From NCBI GenBank assembly GCA_015143295.1, contig CM026566.1, positions 4,451,072-4,515,071 of the forward strand: a stretch of DNA of 64,000 bases. The letters are read 5' to 3'. A program made the translations under genes and the position numbers. This DNA is from Tetracentron sinense. Its lineage: Eukaryota > Streptophyta > Magnoliopsida > Trochodendrales > Trochodendraceae. This document shows positions 12,272-24,185 of the stretch, in pieces (the stretch's first letter is position 1; the number at the start of each line of letters is the position of its first letter). The notes beneath the pieces are model-generated. The model saw nothing but the letters and a program-made list of their open reading frames with translations. It was not told where the DNA came from and did not search any database.

Positions 12272-14460
12272 ATAATAAAAAAGTAGCAGGTTATTATAGA
12301 AGATTTGTAGAGGGATAGGCCAAAGAGTGTTACAGAAATCAAGAGTTTCCTAGGCCTCGTAGGTTATTATAGAAGATTTGTAGAGGAATTTTCTAGCTTG
12401 GCAGCACTACTTACTTACCTGACCAAGAAAAATGTCTAATAGACATGGGATGATAAATGCGAGCAGAGTTTCTTAGAATTGAAGAAGCACCTTACTACTG
12501 CCCCAATTCTAACTATTCCATCAAGTAGTGGTGGATTTGCGGTTTACAGTAATGTTTCGCATGTTGGATTAGGTTGTGTTCTCATGCAATATGGTAAGGT
12601 CATTACCTATGCATCCCGGCAATTGAAGGACCATGAAAAGAACTACCCAACTCATGATCTAGAGCTAGCAGCAGTAGTTTTTGCTCTAAAGATTTGGCAG
12701 CACTATTTGTATGGAGAAGAGTTTGAAATTTTTACAGATCATAAAAGCCTCAAGTATTTGTTTTCTTAGAAATAGCTCAACCTGAGACAGCGCCATTGGG
12801 TAGAATTTTTAAAAGATTACAATTGTTTGATTCAATATCATCCGGGAAAGCCAATGTTGTAGCAGATGCACTTAGCAGAAGGCCCTCCGGTTTATTAGCA
12901 CACTTAAGGGTCAAAGGATGGAAATTGTTAGAAGACATGTCTAACAACGAGACAAGTTTCAGTCTTTGTACTTCTGGACCGTTAGTAGCTAATATTGCTG
13001 TCAGGTCATATATTCGAGGCAGAATCATAAAGTTGCAAGGGTCTGATGAAGAATTGTTAGCTTATAGAGCCAAGTCTTTCGAAAATGGTCAAGATGATTT
13101 CTCAATTAATGGAGAAGGAGCCATCACATTTAAAGACAGATTATGTGTCCCAAATAATGAAGAATTGAGACGGGAGATTTTGGATGAATCGGTCCAAGTA
13201 TACAGTTCATCCCGGTGGTACTAAGATGTACCAAAATCTCAAGAGGCATTATTGGTGGAGGAATATGAAGAGAGGTGTGGCTACTCATGTATCGCAATGT
13301 TTGGTTTGTCAACAAGTGAAGGCCGAACATAAGAGACCTGTAGGACTATTGCAACCTATTCCCATTCCTGAATGGAAGTGGGAAAATATATCCATGGATT
13401 TTATTGTGGGATTGCCAAAGACATCTAAGAATTTTAATGATATTTGGGTATTGGTAGATCGTCTGACTAAGTTAACTCATTTTCTCCCTTATCGGACTAC
13501 TTATAATGCTAACAAGTTAGCAGAACTTTATGTTAAGGAAGTAGTACGCCTCCATGGAGTACCTGTCAGTATAGTTTCTGATAGAGACACAAGGTTCACA
13601 TCAAGATTCTGGAGGAGCTTTCAGCAAGCCATGGGATCTCGCCTGGATTTCAGCACGGCATTTCATCTTCAAACAGATGGTCAGAAAGAAAGAGTGAATT
13701 AGGTTATTGAGGATATACTCCGGTCTTACATGCTTGATTTTCAAGGCAGTTGGGATGAGCATTTACCCTTAGTTGAATTTGCTTATAACAACAGTTATCA
13801 AGCAAGCATTCAAATGGCACCGTTTGAAGCCTTGTATGGTAGGAGTTGTCGGTCTCCTCTTTGTTGTGATGAAGTAGGAGAGAGAAAACTTCAAGGTCCC
13901 GACCTAGTTGAACAGACTGCAGACATGGTTAACTTGATCGGGGAAAGATTGAAAACTGCTCAGAGTAGACAGAAGAGTTATGCTGACACCCGAAGAAGAG
14001 GTTTGGAATTTCAAGTTGGTGACTATGTTTTTGTCAAAATATCTCCTATAAAGGGGATTATGAGGTTTGGTAAGAGAGGCAAGTTAAGCCCAATGTATGT
14101 TTGGACCTTTCGAGATTATCAAGAGAGTAGGAGAAGTGGCATACAGGGTTACCCTGCCTCCTTACATGACAGCAGTTCATAATGTCTTTCATGTCTCTTT
14201 GTTGAGGAAATATATTCAAGATCCATCACACATCATTGACTTTGAACCTCTGAAAATTCGAAAAGATTTGACAATGGTAGAATAACCAGTTCAAATTCTG
14301 GATCAAAAAGAGCATGTTCTACGTAGGAAGACCATTCGTTTTGTCCTCCTTCAATTCGCGGGCAACATCACTCCGTTAAAGAGGCCACTAGGGAAAGAGA
14401 ATATGAAGTTCGAGAGATGTATTCCTACTTGTTTAACTAAGGTATGTAATTTCGATAACC
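12272..14460 (+). pseudogene. Gypsy pol remnant: RT end, RNase H, integrase, chromodomain side
   Basis: The translated frames show, in order, the end of RT (EIKSFLGLVGYYRRFVEEF), RNase H (12479-12769; DALSRRP follows at about 12865), the H2C2 zinc region (KRHYWWRNMKRG..CLVCQQVKAEH), the integrase core (13380-13780; MDFIVGLPK, VSDRDTRFTSRFW, QTDGQKERVN) and the C-terminal [28 protein letters not shown] module (14097-14285). Stops near 12437, 12768, 13700 and 14283 and frame shifts near 13200 and 14110 make it non-functional. At 12287-12314 and 12359-12386 the same GGTTATTATAGAAGATTTGT block occurs twice, flanking the deletion junction. Enzymes of this type copy RNA to DNA and insert it in the genome. 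Confidence 0.93.
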
Positions 14461-14470
14461 AAATTCTTTT

Positions 14471-14483
14471 AAGGGGGGTAGGA
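14471..14483 (+). other. Polypurine tract of the gypsy element
   Basis: AAGGGGGGTAGGA lies directly before the TGTAGAG start of the 3' LTR. This is the usual plus-strand primer position, and it fixes the LTR start at 14484. Confidence 0.85.
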
Positions 14484-15109
14484 TGTAGAGCCCCGAATTT
14501 ATTATTCTTAATACTTGTGATGTTTATTAAATACTATGAAACATGTGTTTAATTTTAATATGTTTAAGCCTGCAAATTTAATGTGAAAAGTATTGATTTT
14601 AAAACCCAAATAAAACATTCAATTTAAGTCATTTTTGAAGTTTAATTTCATAAAAAGGAAGATAATCAATCCCATTTTGGGCCTCTTTTCCACCTCTGAC
14701 GACGATTGATCGCCAAAAACACCGTTTTGGGCATCTTTTGTGCGATTTTTCAATTTTTTGAGTCCCTAGAGCTCCCAACACTATAAATTCTCCTTATATT
14801 CGTGAGTTGGGGGTTTCTAAGTGTTTTTAAAGATTTCTAAACCTAAAAGAGAGTGAGAGAAGGGGATTTAGAGAGATCCAATAAGAGAGATCAGAGGTTT
14901 TGCAAGGAAAAATGCTGAAAAAGCTTAGATCAATCCCATTCGCAAGCGCGTGATCGTAGGGAAGCGATCGGGAGAAGTAAATATAAATTCCTTCCTACCA
15001 ATATGGTGATTTTAATACAAGTAATATGAAAGAGTTAAATCTAAAGCATGAAAAACAAGATTAAACATGTTAATGACATATTAATCTCCTATGAAAGATA
15101 GTTATGATA

Positions 15110-15290
15110 TTTAAAGATGTTTTTCCTTATGATTTTTATTATGCAAGATGGATTGTGATGTTTAGAGATGTTTTCTTATGATTTTTATTATGCAAGATGG
15201 ATTTTGATGCTTAGAGAGGTTTCCCTATGATTTTTATTATGCAAGATGGATTGTGATGCTTAGAGATGTTTTCTTATGATTTTATTATTC
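15110..15290 (+). repeat. About 51-bp tandem repeat inside the gypsy LTR
   Basis: TATGATTTTTATTATGCAAG followed by ATGGATT.TGATG.TTAGAGA recurs about 3.5 times at a spacing of 48-53 bp. Confidence 0.85.
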
Positions 15291-15732
15291 ATATCAACAA
15301 GGGAAAATAGAATGAATTTATGGTGTAGGTATGATGGAGAATGAAGGAAGGGAAGATAATTGGATTTGATGGAATGATCATGAGTTTGCTTTGAAATTGT
15401 GATGTATTGTAAAACTAGGGTTTTATGAGATTAGTCCTACCAAAACTATTTGCTGGAATTTGATGCATGATAAATAGGATTGTTTCATTATTTTAGTGTG
15501 GAAAACTGGATAGACCTATATTTTATATTGATCAATTATGAAAAATTCTGTATGTTTAAATTGGTGCATGATTTACAATTATCATTATTCCACTCACACA
15601 TATTCATAAAATTAAATATAAACAAGCATGAGAATAAGCAAGTTAACAAGTATTATGCAAGTATACAAGAACACAAGCATGACTTTATGATTGAGTTTTG
15701 CACTAATCGAGTACCCACAAGCCTAAGATGCA

Positions 15733-15855
15733 AGACCAGCCATATACACCGGTTAATGTGTAGATAAGCCGTATACATCGGATAATGTGTAGACAAGCCA
15801 TATACACTGGATAATGTGTAGACAAGCCGTATGCACCGGATAATGTGTAAACCGT
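15733..15855 (+). repeat. About 34-bp tandem repeat inside the gypsy LTR
   Basis: A unit close to AGCCATATACACCGGATAAT plus GTGTAGACA occurs four times in a row with a few substitutions. Confidence 0.85.
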
Positions 15856-17879
15856 GTGGTACCTCAGAAAGTAGGGTATATGTTAATCTCTACTCAATAT
15901 ATGAGGTAGAGTTATTTTAAGTTAGCATGTTGTTGGATACATTCACGAATAAGAAAGATAAGTGAGATTAAACAAGAGAAACAAGTACAAGTGAACACGT
16001 ATAAGAATTGAATTTGAATTATGTTTCCGCACTCTGAGTTGTTTTATGTTTACATATCATGTTAAATTCTAAATTGTGCTTATATTAAATGTTGTTATAT
16101 TGTTAGCTAGAAGTTTATATATACGTAGGATAACTTGTTACTCAGCCGATGACTTTTGTTGTCGGTAGGTTCTAGATTTGACATCTGTGCTCCAGGACCT
16201 TGGGAAGAGGAAGAGTAAGAGGAAGAAGAGGAAGAGCCAACAGGTGAATATCCTGATGGGGAATAGAATTTGGACTGTTGGGAATTTTTTGGAAATTAGA
16301 ATATTAGTAATTGGATTTGGAAGTTTAGACATTGTAATAGACTTAATTCTAGATTTATAGTTAGTTTGAATTTGATGATTGAGAATCATAGAGGATGATT
16401 CTAATTAATTATGATGTTTTAGTATTTATTTCAAATATTAGACTTGATCAGTATTTATTTAAAGAGAAAAATTTTCAGGTTCATGTTTTAGAATTGCCTT
16501 AAATGCTTTATGACAGGAAGTTATGGAAGTTAATGGCTAAGTCACGTTCCAAAGTCTCACATTAAGCTAGGTGAGATTTTGGGGTATAACAATAGCTCAA
16601 GATTGGGCTATTTGGGATTTCTAGGGTATACTCAATAGATTTGGAAATCTAAGCTTCTGAGTAATTGATTGAATGATCTAGAGTGATTGGAGACATTATT
16701 GTTTCATAAATCATCTCATTTTATAGCCCAAGAAGTTTCATGGCTATTGGAGTTGCATTAAATGAAAAAGAGCCATTAAAAAGTCATTATAGAGTCAAAA
16801 TACTCTATCCCGAGCCATCTAGATGTCTGGATGAGTCCATCCAATCGTCTGGATAGAGCAAATGGCCAAAGACAATTTTTCTTCTATTTAGTCGTCTAGA
16901 TAGTGCTCCGTTTTGTCATCTCTAGTGTTTCGACCATAACGTTTGATTAACTTATCGGAATTAAGTGATTTAACTTCTATTAGACTCAAAATTTAAAGGG
17001 GAACAATTTTGTGTCTAATGTAAAAATCCTAATTCTAGTTTATTTTTAGTCTAAGTGGGTCCCAACGTTGACTTGTCCATCCAGTCTACTGGATGATGCT
17101 ATGTTTTGTCACTTTTAGTATTTCGACCATAAATTTTGATTGGCTTAATGGAATTAGGTGATTCAACTTCTTATGTGACTTAAAATTCAAAGGGGAACAA
17201 TTTTGTGTCTAACGATCAAATCATAATTCTGCTTTATTAATGGTCAAATGGGTCTCAAAGATGACTGGTTTTGGAACAAATGGCTAGAAAAAAAATTGGC
17301 CTATTTAGTCGACTAGATAGTGCAATTTTTGCACAGAATCCATTTTTTGAGACCTTAATGATGGGATCTGATTCTAAGGTCTTCTAGTTCATCGTTAACA
17401 AGATAATCACCCTCTTTTTATGTACCTTAACTGATTTTTCAAATTAGTCTTAAGGTATCTATGGTCATTCTAAGTTTTGAGCTTTTCAACAACCAAACTT
17501 TGAGGACTTTTTACACAAGTCTTAAACTCTCTTAAAAGATTAAAAAAAATGTTACTTTAAACCTTCTTGAGAGTTGGTATTCAACTTGATCTTGGATCTT
17601 CTGATTTGATTTCTTTAACTTCAAGATCATTCTTCTTCTTCTTTAATCTTCATTGATCTTCAATTTGATCCAAATAACTTGCCTTGACTTGATGAAGGAT
17701 CTTCTCATAGATTGTGTCACTTTCATGCTTTTTCCTTTAATGGATTTGCTAATGCTCTTGATAAACTGATTTCACATAAAACTCATTGAGACATTAGTAA
17801 CACAATTCACATTCTACTATTGTATTATCATCAAAATCACAAGGAGACCTAAGGTGGACACCTATAGGCTAACATCAAG

Positions 17880-18879
17880 ATGGGTTCCAAACATGTCAAT
17901 CTCAAGTTATAATACCAGAGACTTCACCTACTAAACGAACAAATAAAAAATAAAGTAATTTTAATTATGGAAAATAAGCGGCCACAACACTACATCATAA
18001 TAGTCAATGGGCTTCAACCATTTAAAAAAAATGGCAAAACAAAGTTCGAGTCAGAAATATCAAATACAAACAAGTTTAATAAATATTAATTCTATTCATA
18101 TATTTGGTTGTGAATATGAAATTTTACATCATTTAAATTAGGCAAAATTCCTTAAAATGAATAATAAAAATAACCAAAAATAAGAGTCGTGGCCCACCTA
18201 TTTAGATTCTAAGGGAAAACAGGAACCCTAATTTGATGGATAAAGCAAGTGTAGAAAAAATCTAGGTAAAAAAATTGTTGGGTTAGGGGAAGGTGTTAGA
18301 AACCCCTAAACTCCAATCAAAGATCCACCTACTCTTTAAATTTAAAGTAAACATATTGAAAACTGTAATTTAGAATCATACTGTTTAAATATTTATGCTA
18401 AACATAACAAATCATGAAAGTAACAACAACATAACTCGAAAACATGCTAATCAAATCTAAATCACACAAAATCATGATCATGTTAAATTCAGAAAATTTA
18501 GCTTAAATAACAATCAATTTAAATAACTAGCAAATAATAAAAAGAAACTAACCTAGTGTCAAACCTAGGGGCTAAACCGAAAGAAGGCTGCCTACCTATC
18601 AATCTTTTATGGAATCAAGCCACACGTATTTTCAAAGCATGCTAACTCGAATTGTATGAATATATAAGATGGATTACCCGTAACCTTGTGTTTATCATGG
18701 ATTTTATAAAATGCCAACTTGTGTTTCCTCTTCTTGTATATTTCCATTGCTATACAATATTCATATTTGGGCATCTTATCCAAGTCTTGCTCTTCTTCTA
18801 ACATACAACACCTATTAGGGAGATGAAATCCCTAACTTTTATGTTGATTAATTGTTAGATTCTTTTCCAGAGACACCAA
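17880..18879. other. Unassigned AT-rich sequence
   Basis: No gene and no recognisable element ends. The short open frames here have no motif I know. Confidence 0.6.
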
Positions 18880-19225
18880 GCGATCAGCTAGAGGCTTCAG
18901 CAGTAGGGGTAGCACACTTTGGGGCATGCTCCATGCGTAATATCTTGGGGTCTATGGAGGGAGATAAACATAAGGGTTTTTGGTGGGGTTGAATCCTCCA
19001 TCACTAGGGTACTCGTCTCAATTGTCTCGGACACTCAGAATTGGGTGGGAGCCTTAGGGAATTTGGAGATATTAAAACCTACAAATTCTTGTCTAAATAG
19101 AGTCACTTTTTGGAGAATTCCTGAGCTTTTTGTAAGTTCATATAGAGTGAATAGTCCATTTCCCATGTGTAAATTCTTCTATATTATTACAATTCTTGTC
19201 AAGTATCCAAAAAAAAAAAAAAAAA
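18880..19225 (+). pseudogene. LINE (L1-type) 3' end with poly(A)
   Basis: A plus-strand frame from about 18913 reads HAPCVISWGLWREINIRVFG, resembling the C-terminal LW..W.ERN.R.F segment of plant L1 ORF2 proteins, then diverges. The piece ends in a run of A at 19209-19225, as expected for a 5'-truncated LINE copy. No catalytic domain is present. The target duplication was not resolved. Confidence 0.6.
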
Positions 19226-20105
19226 GAGGGGTTACCCACTTCCATTTGTTTGTCTTGGATTGTATTTTTTTTTTTTTTATGAAACTCAAATATTATTCAT
19301 TAATTTATTTGATTTTTCATCTCTTACATGAAAATGAAAATGAAATGACTGTGCTAAGAGAGAGAGACCCTCAAGGTCCGGATTAAGGAGAGAGAGTGGA
19401 AAGAGCATGGCAATCAGTTCCATTGCATTACCATACAATGCATAAAGTAAAATTAGTTATGTATAAAAAAAAACTCATACATGAAAACTTATATTCGATT
19501 CCTTTTCATTGTGAATGATATGGTCATATGGGGTTAATATTTACTACGACTTCAAGTTGAACTACAAGCTATAGTATTTGATTTGGATCAATTGTAATCA
19601 TGGGATTTTAACAGCATTGGTTCGAAGATGATACTTTTTTTTTTCGGGATAACAAAGTGGGAATTCAAATAAGAGGCTGTTGGTTCAAAAGATCAGGAGC
19701 TAATCGATGCACTCTTATTTCTCCGAGTCATTTGATTTTTAATTGTCAAATTCGCAAATGCGCGCGTGATGTAGAAACTGAAACTTTTTTTTTCTCCTAT
19801 GCAGCTATGGGTCTTGTGGGTACCCTCTGAACTTGACTTCCTCTAACGCCGAATAACCTCTAGCATAGGCTCTGAATACTGCAAATCCATCAAGAAGGGT
19901 TTCATCTGTTTTCTTTCCATTGATCTTAGCAGATTCAGACAACTGTCTCCCTATTGTTTGGGGTCGTTGCCGTTCGAAAACCAAACTCCTATGTCGTAAA
20001 TGCGGAGTTCTTGTCGCTATGTATATGGAGACTCATCTGGAAGCTCTTATAAAAAAGTCACTATAAAGATCTGAGCTCTATAGCCTTCAGAAGAAAAAGC
20101 TCAAA
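19226..20105. other. Spacer before the F-box pseudogene
   Basis: No coding signal. Homopolymer runs occur near 19267-19281 and 19627. The last about 100 bp may be the former 5' leader of the F-box gene, but no promoter element can be defined. Confidence 0.5.
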
Positions 20106-21207
20106 ATGGAGAATCCTTGTAGTGACGGTCTTACCTCCATTATCCACCTCCCTAATGACTACCTCCTTGTTATTTTCTGATTATTTGAAAGCAGTACTGA
20201 TCACGATTCCATTGACTTTACTTGCAATCGTTGGCTTAAGATTCAAAACTCGAGCATCAGTTGTTACAGTTCCAGTGCATTTTCACACCACCTAACCTCT
20301 CCCCATTGTCTCAGATTGCTGCCACTATCAACTTCTTCCATCTCTGGAGGCTGCTCACATGTTTCCAGAAGCTTGGCTTGTTGTCTCTATTTGAGTGCAC
20401 GGATCTACCAGATTCAGGGCTAACTCAGTTGCATGACATTGGGTCGAACTTGCAAATCCTTTATCTGGATTGCTGTTTTGGAATCCAAACTAGTGAAGTC
20501 TCCATATATGGTGACTATTGGATCGCCCTCTTTGACATCTATTTGTTTTTGTCAGTGTAGTGTCATCAATGTTGGATTAGAGACCTTTGATATTTTTCAG
20601 TTTGGATAATGCTAGCCCTACTTTCAACCTCTCTTTCCTCATTTAAACGAAAAAACAAAATAAATGTTGTGGCCCTACAAAAAGCTATATATTTTTTAGT
20701 TTGACTCGTGATTCTCTACGGTTGGTTACGCCACTGATGCTGCCACGTGTCCCTATTGACATCCTTTAACTATGGTTAAGATTCACCCACCCCTAGGGTT
20801 CACCACCTATCCTTGGTTTTTAGATAAAATATTAAAATAAAAAATAAAAAATTTAACCCTGGTTAAAATTCACTAACTACTAGGTTAATTTTTTTAATAA
20901 TTTTTTATAAAAACCAAAGATAGGTGGAAGAACCCTAGGGGTGGGGGATCTTAACCATAGTTAAGGAGTGTCAAAAGGAACACATGGCAGCGTCAGTGGC
21001 GTAACTGCATGGATTCCCCTGAGTCCGGTTACAACTGGAGTGATTACGAGTCTCTTAGTTTTTATCCCACCTAATGAACCAGCTTATTCCCAACCCCCAA
21101 TATTACAAGAATGCCACCAGCTTCAAGCTTATTTGGATGCCAATTCTTGTAAGCTTGAACCAGGAATAACAGTTGCCAACTTAACTCAGTTTCAGTTTCC
21201 ATATTGA
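20106..21207 (+). pseudogene. FBL12-like F-box/LRR pseudogene, truncated
   Basis: It starts at ATG 20106 with an F-box (LPNDYLLVIF..STDHDSIDFTCNRWLKIQNSS), continues in a shifted frame with LQFQCIFTPPNLSPLSQIA..LLTCFQKLGLLSLFECTDL and LQILYLDCCFGI, and resumes after the MITE at about 21108 with LQAYLDANSCKLEPGI. These segments follow the order of plant F-box/LRR-repeat protein 12, an SCF substrate receptor of about 370 aa. TGA at 20178 breaks the F-box, a frameshift lies near 20255, a foldback MITE (20726-21005) interrupts the LRR region, and a copia-type element at 21212 removes the rest. At most the first half of the gene remains. Confidence 0.85.
20726..21005. repeat. Foldback MITE, best-preserved copy of the family
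   Basis: The left arm GTTACGCCACTGATGCTGCC and about 95 further bases pair with the right arm ending GGCAGCGTCAGTGGCGTAAC, with few mismatches. The about 280-bp element has an AT-rich centre and no open frame. It lies inside the F-box pseudogene. Related copies are at 5736, 7315, 31641 and 41905. Superfamily unknown; no clear TSD is visible. Confidence 0.9.
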
Positions 21208-21923
21208 AATTTGTTGGGATTTGCCTAGAATTCTATTTGGGGGGAAATTCTAATTTGAGTGTAACTCTATTATGATGGAGTTATTAGAATTTAGTAAGTC
21301 CTAATTTGTTTGGTATTAGAATCTGGGTAATATCTTAATTGATTTGTTTCAGAAAAATCCTAATTGGTGTATGATTTTATTTGGGAAAGTGCTAATTGAA
21401 GTGAAATTTGTTTGTGGCTATAAATAAGATTAGGGTGGAGGCTTAAGAGATAATCTTGATAACATAGCAAGAAAGAACCTTAAGAGAGAGAGAAAGCAAG
21501 ATGTGAGGTGTGGGGTAGGGCTTCCATGGTGAGAGGAGGCGTCTCCTATGGAAAACCCTTGTTTGCTCTCAAGGGAGGAGAATGTCCTCACGGCTTTATC
21601 TCGGCGTGCTCTCAATGTGGGAAAGTACTGATTCGGTGTGTAGCAGTTCGGGTATTCGTATTTCTTTTGTCCTAAAAAGATTCGGGTTTAGGTCAGATTT
21701 GGGTAGATAGAGTGAACAAAGAATTGTGGAATGTGTAAGAGCCTTTAAGGGTTGTGGTAGAGTCTTTTGAGCGTGTATATTCTTGTTTATCTTCTCTGAT
21801 GTAATCTTCTATTTAATTAGTGGAAGTATATCTGGACCATTTCTAGTGTGGACTTAGCCCAAGAGATGAGTGAACCACGTATATCTTGTGTATTGTGTGT
21901 TTGTCGTATTATCTTGAGAATAC

Positions 21924-23686
21924 TGTTGGCCTAAAGGTTACAAACATATGATCCTCAATTAGTTTTAATGATAACATAAATAATGAAATGACTTTTGTAA
22001 TACTAATATCTTCTTTTAGTAACTTTTTCCATAGTATTCAAGAAATAAAGAAGAGATTTCAAGCAAAACTCAAGAACCTTCAATGAAAAAGACGAAGTCA
22101 AAGCATGATGACAATTCTAAATCAAAGCTTCAAGAAGATATTTAACTATAAGCAAAAAGAATTCTGGAAGATGGTCTTGAAGGCACTGCTACTAAATACC
22201 ATAGAAGCAAAATGATCAACTTCATCAAGGTCTAAGTTTAGGTAGTCAGTGGTTTGTCTAGGATTTCTTGTAAAAATCCTCAAGTAGTGATTTGGTGAAA
22301 AAGCTCAAAATACCTTAGATTGACCATATGTCACTTGAACAAATATAAAAATATGATTAAGGACCTTAAAACATGATCATCTTACTCATAAAGGTTAAGT
22401 ATAAAACCTTAGAATCAAATCCTATCTTAAAGGTTTTGAAAAAGGAATTTGCAAATAAAAATGGTATATCCAATCGATCAGATAGACCATCTAGCCGATC
22501 AGGCAGATCATCCAGTCGATCAGGCAAGCCCTGTGATCGACTGGATAGAACAATTTTTTTCAAAATTTGTCTGCATATACTAATCAAGTTGGAACTCTTT
22601 GTGAATCCATTTTAGATCATTCAAAAGATCATTATGAGATGTTAATCATGTTTTATTAATGACTTAAAAGACTTTGGAAATCATGCAAATCATTAAAATC
22701 CAAGTAAACCAAAATCAGAATGTTTTTTGGTCTATCCAGTCGATTGAGTAGACCATCCAGCCAATCAGAAGACCCTTGTGATTGACTGGATAGAACAAAA
22801 TGCTCTAAGTTTGGTTTTTGCCATCCAATCGATCAGAAAACCGATCCAGGCGATCTGATGACCATCCAGTCGATCAAAGGACCCTTATAATCGACTGGAT
22901 AACTCAGAAAAATCTGAGACCCGCATTTAATGTTCAACGACTATATTTATATCAGGTGAATTTTCATTAAATGTTCATCAACGGTAATAAATTCTGAATC
23001 ACTATAAATATAAATGATTTTTGAAAGATCCAAGAACAACAACACTCATTTTTACACCGTTCTATTGATCAATCATTCTCTTAAGCTAAAAATCTCAATC
23101 ATGAGAAAACGATACTCTGTTTTTCTCTTTGAGCTAAAATCTAGATCATTTCTTGAGAGATTCCTTAGAGTGAGCTATTCCAATCAAATCTAATTCGTAA
23201 GAAGTTTTTATTTCGAATTGTTAAATCCAAAAATCTTTATTCTTCAGTCAGTCAAGAACCTGCGTGTTCTTGTAAATTGAAGCTGCTGCTTCGGTTAAGT
23301 CAGAGAGGGTTGTGCTCTGACTGTGTAAGGTTCCATCCTGACCTAAAGAAGGATTGTACGGTTGCATCTCGACTAGAAGAGAGATTGTTAAAGGTTTAAG
23401 ATTCACCTGTGAAGGAGCTTGTACGATCAAGGATCGTAGTGGAACCTCTTGCGGGTTGCAGAGGCGGGGAGTAGGCTGGAGATAGCCGAACCTCGATAAC
23501 AAACTGTGTTTGCACTTTTTTTTTTCTCTCCTCTATCTCTTAGAATATTTGGTTGTTAAATTTTTATATCAATTGTTAGCTGTTTTTCCCTTTGATTTTT
23601 TAATTTCCGCATATTAAGGGATAACTAATTTTAAAACTGCCATTGACCTTATTCACCCTCCCTCTAGGGTCCATATCTGGGCAACA
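21924..23686 (+). mobile_element. Copia-type solo LTR (SIRE-like), 1763 bp
   Basis: It runs from TGTTGGCCTAAAGG to CATATCTGGGCAACA and is flanked by AATAC (21919-21923 and 23687-23691). A TATAAATATAAAT box lies near 23002, preceded by three foldback modules (22470-22910). CACCCTCCCTCTAGGGTCC near the 3' end matches, inverted, the end of the solo LTR at 11593. It is inserted in the 5' LTR of the short copia element. Confidence 0.93.
22470..22910 (+). repeat. Iterated CATCCAGTCGATCAG foldback modules in U3
   Basis: There are three modules (about 22472-22552, 22735-22798 and 22825-22902). Each has one to three forward copies of CATCCAGTCGATCAG-like sequence followed by an inverted GATCGACTGGATA copy. 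They lie 90-500 bp upstream of the TATA box, the place for enhancer-type sequences. Confidence 0.8.
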
Positions 23687-23724
23687 AATACCCCATGATG
23701 GCATCTCTTCCGTCCCCCACAAAT

Positions 23725-23736
23725 TGGTATCAGAGC
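23725..23736 (+). other. Primer-binding site, initiator tRNA-Met type
   Basis: TGGTATCAGAGC, complementary to the 3' end of plant initiator tRNA-Met, lies three bases after the CA that ends the 5' LTR. It fixes the LTR boundary and the plus orientation. Confidence 0.92.
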
Positions 23737-24185
23737 TTGTGTTTGAGGTTTGGGGTTGAAGATTTGAGATTTTCAAGGCTTCGAGGTTGCGAGATTTATG
23801 ACAAGTTTGAAGCCGTAGTTCGAGGTGGAGATTTCCTGGGAATCCAGTGGAGTTTACACAAGATTGTTGAAAAAAAAATATTCGTGGCTGATTTAATAGA
23901 ATTCAAGTCAAGGTGGAGTTTGTTGGGATTTGCCTAGAATTCTATTTTGGAAGAAATTCTAACTTGGGTGAAACTCTATTATGATGGTGTTATTAGAATT
24001 TAGTAAGCCCTAATTTGTTTGGTATTAGAATCTAGGTAATATCTTAATTTATTTGTTTTGGGGAAGTCATAATTGGTGTATGATTTGATTTGGAAAAGTC
24101 CTGGTGTATGATTTGGTTTGAGAAAGTCCTAATTAGAGTGAGATTTGTTTTGTGGCTATAAATGAACATAGGGTGGAGACTTAAA

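Larger units (their letters stand above)
12093..16591 (+). mobile_element. Ty3/gypsy element, Tekay-like, internally deleted
   Basis: It is flanked by the 5-bp duplication ATAGC (12088-12092 and 16592-16596). It has a 5' LTR stub, the C-terminal half of pol, a polypurine tract and a full 2.1-kb 3' LTR. The PBS, gag, protease and most of the reverse transcriptase are deleted. The long LTR and the pol end with a [15 protein letters not shown] chromodomain-side motif point to the Tekay/Del chromovirus group. It is inserted in a copia-type solo LTR in the opposite orientation. Confidence 0.93.
14484..16591 (+). repeat. 3' LTR of the gypsy element (2108 bp)
   Basis: It runs from TGTAGAGCCCCG to GGGGTATAACA. 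A TATAAATT box at about 14783 is a plausible U3 promoter. Two internal tandem arrays lie in the transcribed part (15110-15290 and 15733-15855). The last 450 bp contain the TTAGCTAG..ACTCAGCCGATG..GTCGGTAGG landmarks shared with the other gypsy LTRs in the window. Confidence 0.92.
11593..17874 (-). mobile_element. Copia-type solo LTR (SIRE-like), split by a gypsy element
   Basis: On the minus strand it begins TGTTAGCCTATAGG (17874) and ends CCCTCTAGGGTCAATACTTGGGCAACA-like at 11593. It is flanked by TCAAG on both sides (11588-11592 and 17875-17879). Without the nested 12093-16591 element and one ATAGC copy the LTR is about 1.78 kb, close to the 1763 bp of the related solo LTR at 21924-23686, which has nearly the same ends. 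Terminal CCCTCTAGGGTC-type sequence before the end is common in SIRE/Maximus-like copia LTRs; that lineage name is an inference. No internal coding region remains, as expected after LTR-LTR recombination. Confidence 0.88.
21212..24185 (+). mobile_element. Short non-autonomous copia-type LTR element, 3' truncated
   Basis: The 5' LTR starts TGTTGGGATTTGCCTAGAA at 21212, has a TATA box (CTATAAATAAG near 21418) and ends at 23721 after a nested solo LTR; without that insert it is about 742 bp. A tRNA-Met type primer site follows at 23725, then only about 170 bp of internal sequence, a purine tract (AAGGTGGAGTT) and the 3' LTR start at 23921. The 3' LTR matches the 5' LTR for about 265 bp and then stops. 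With almost no internal region this is TRIM-like or a strong internal deletion. There is no coding capacity. Confidence 0.88.

Noticed and set aside
18607..18804. 65-aa minus-strand frame
   Set aside because: No recognisable motif and no gene context.
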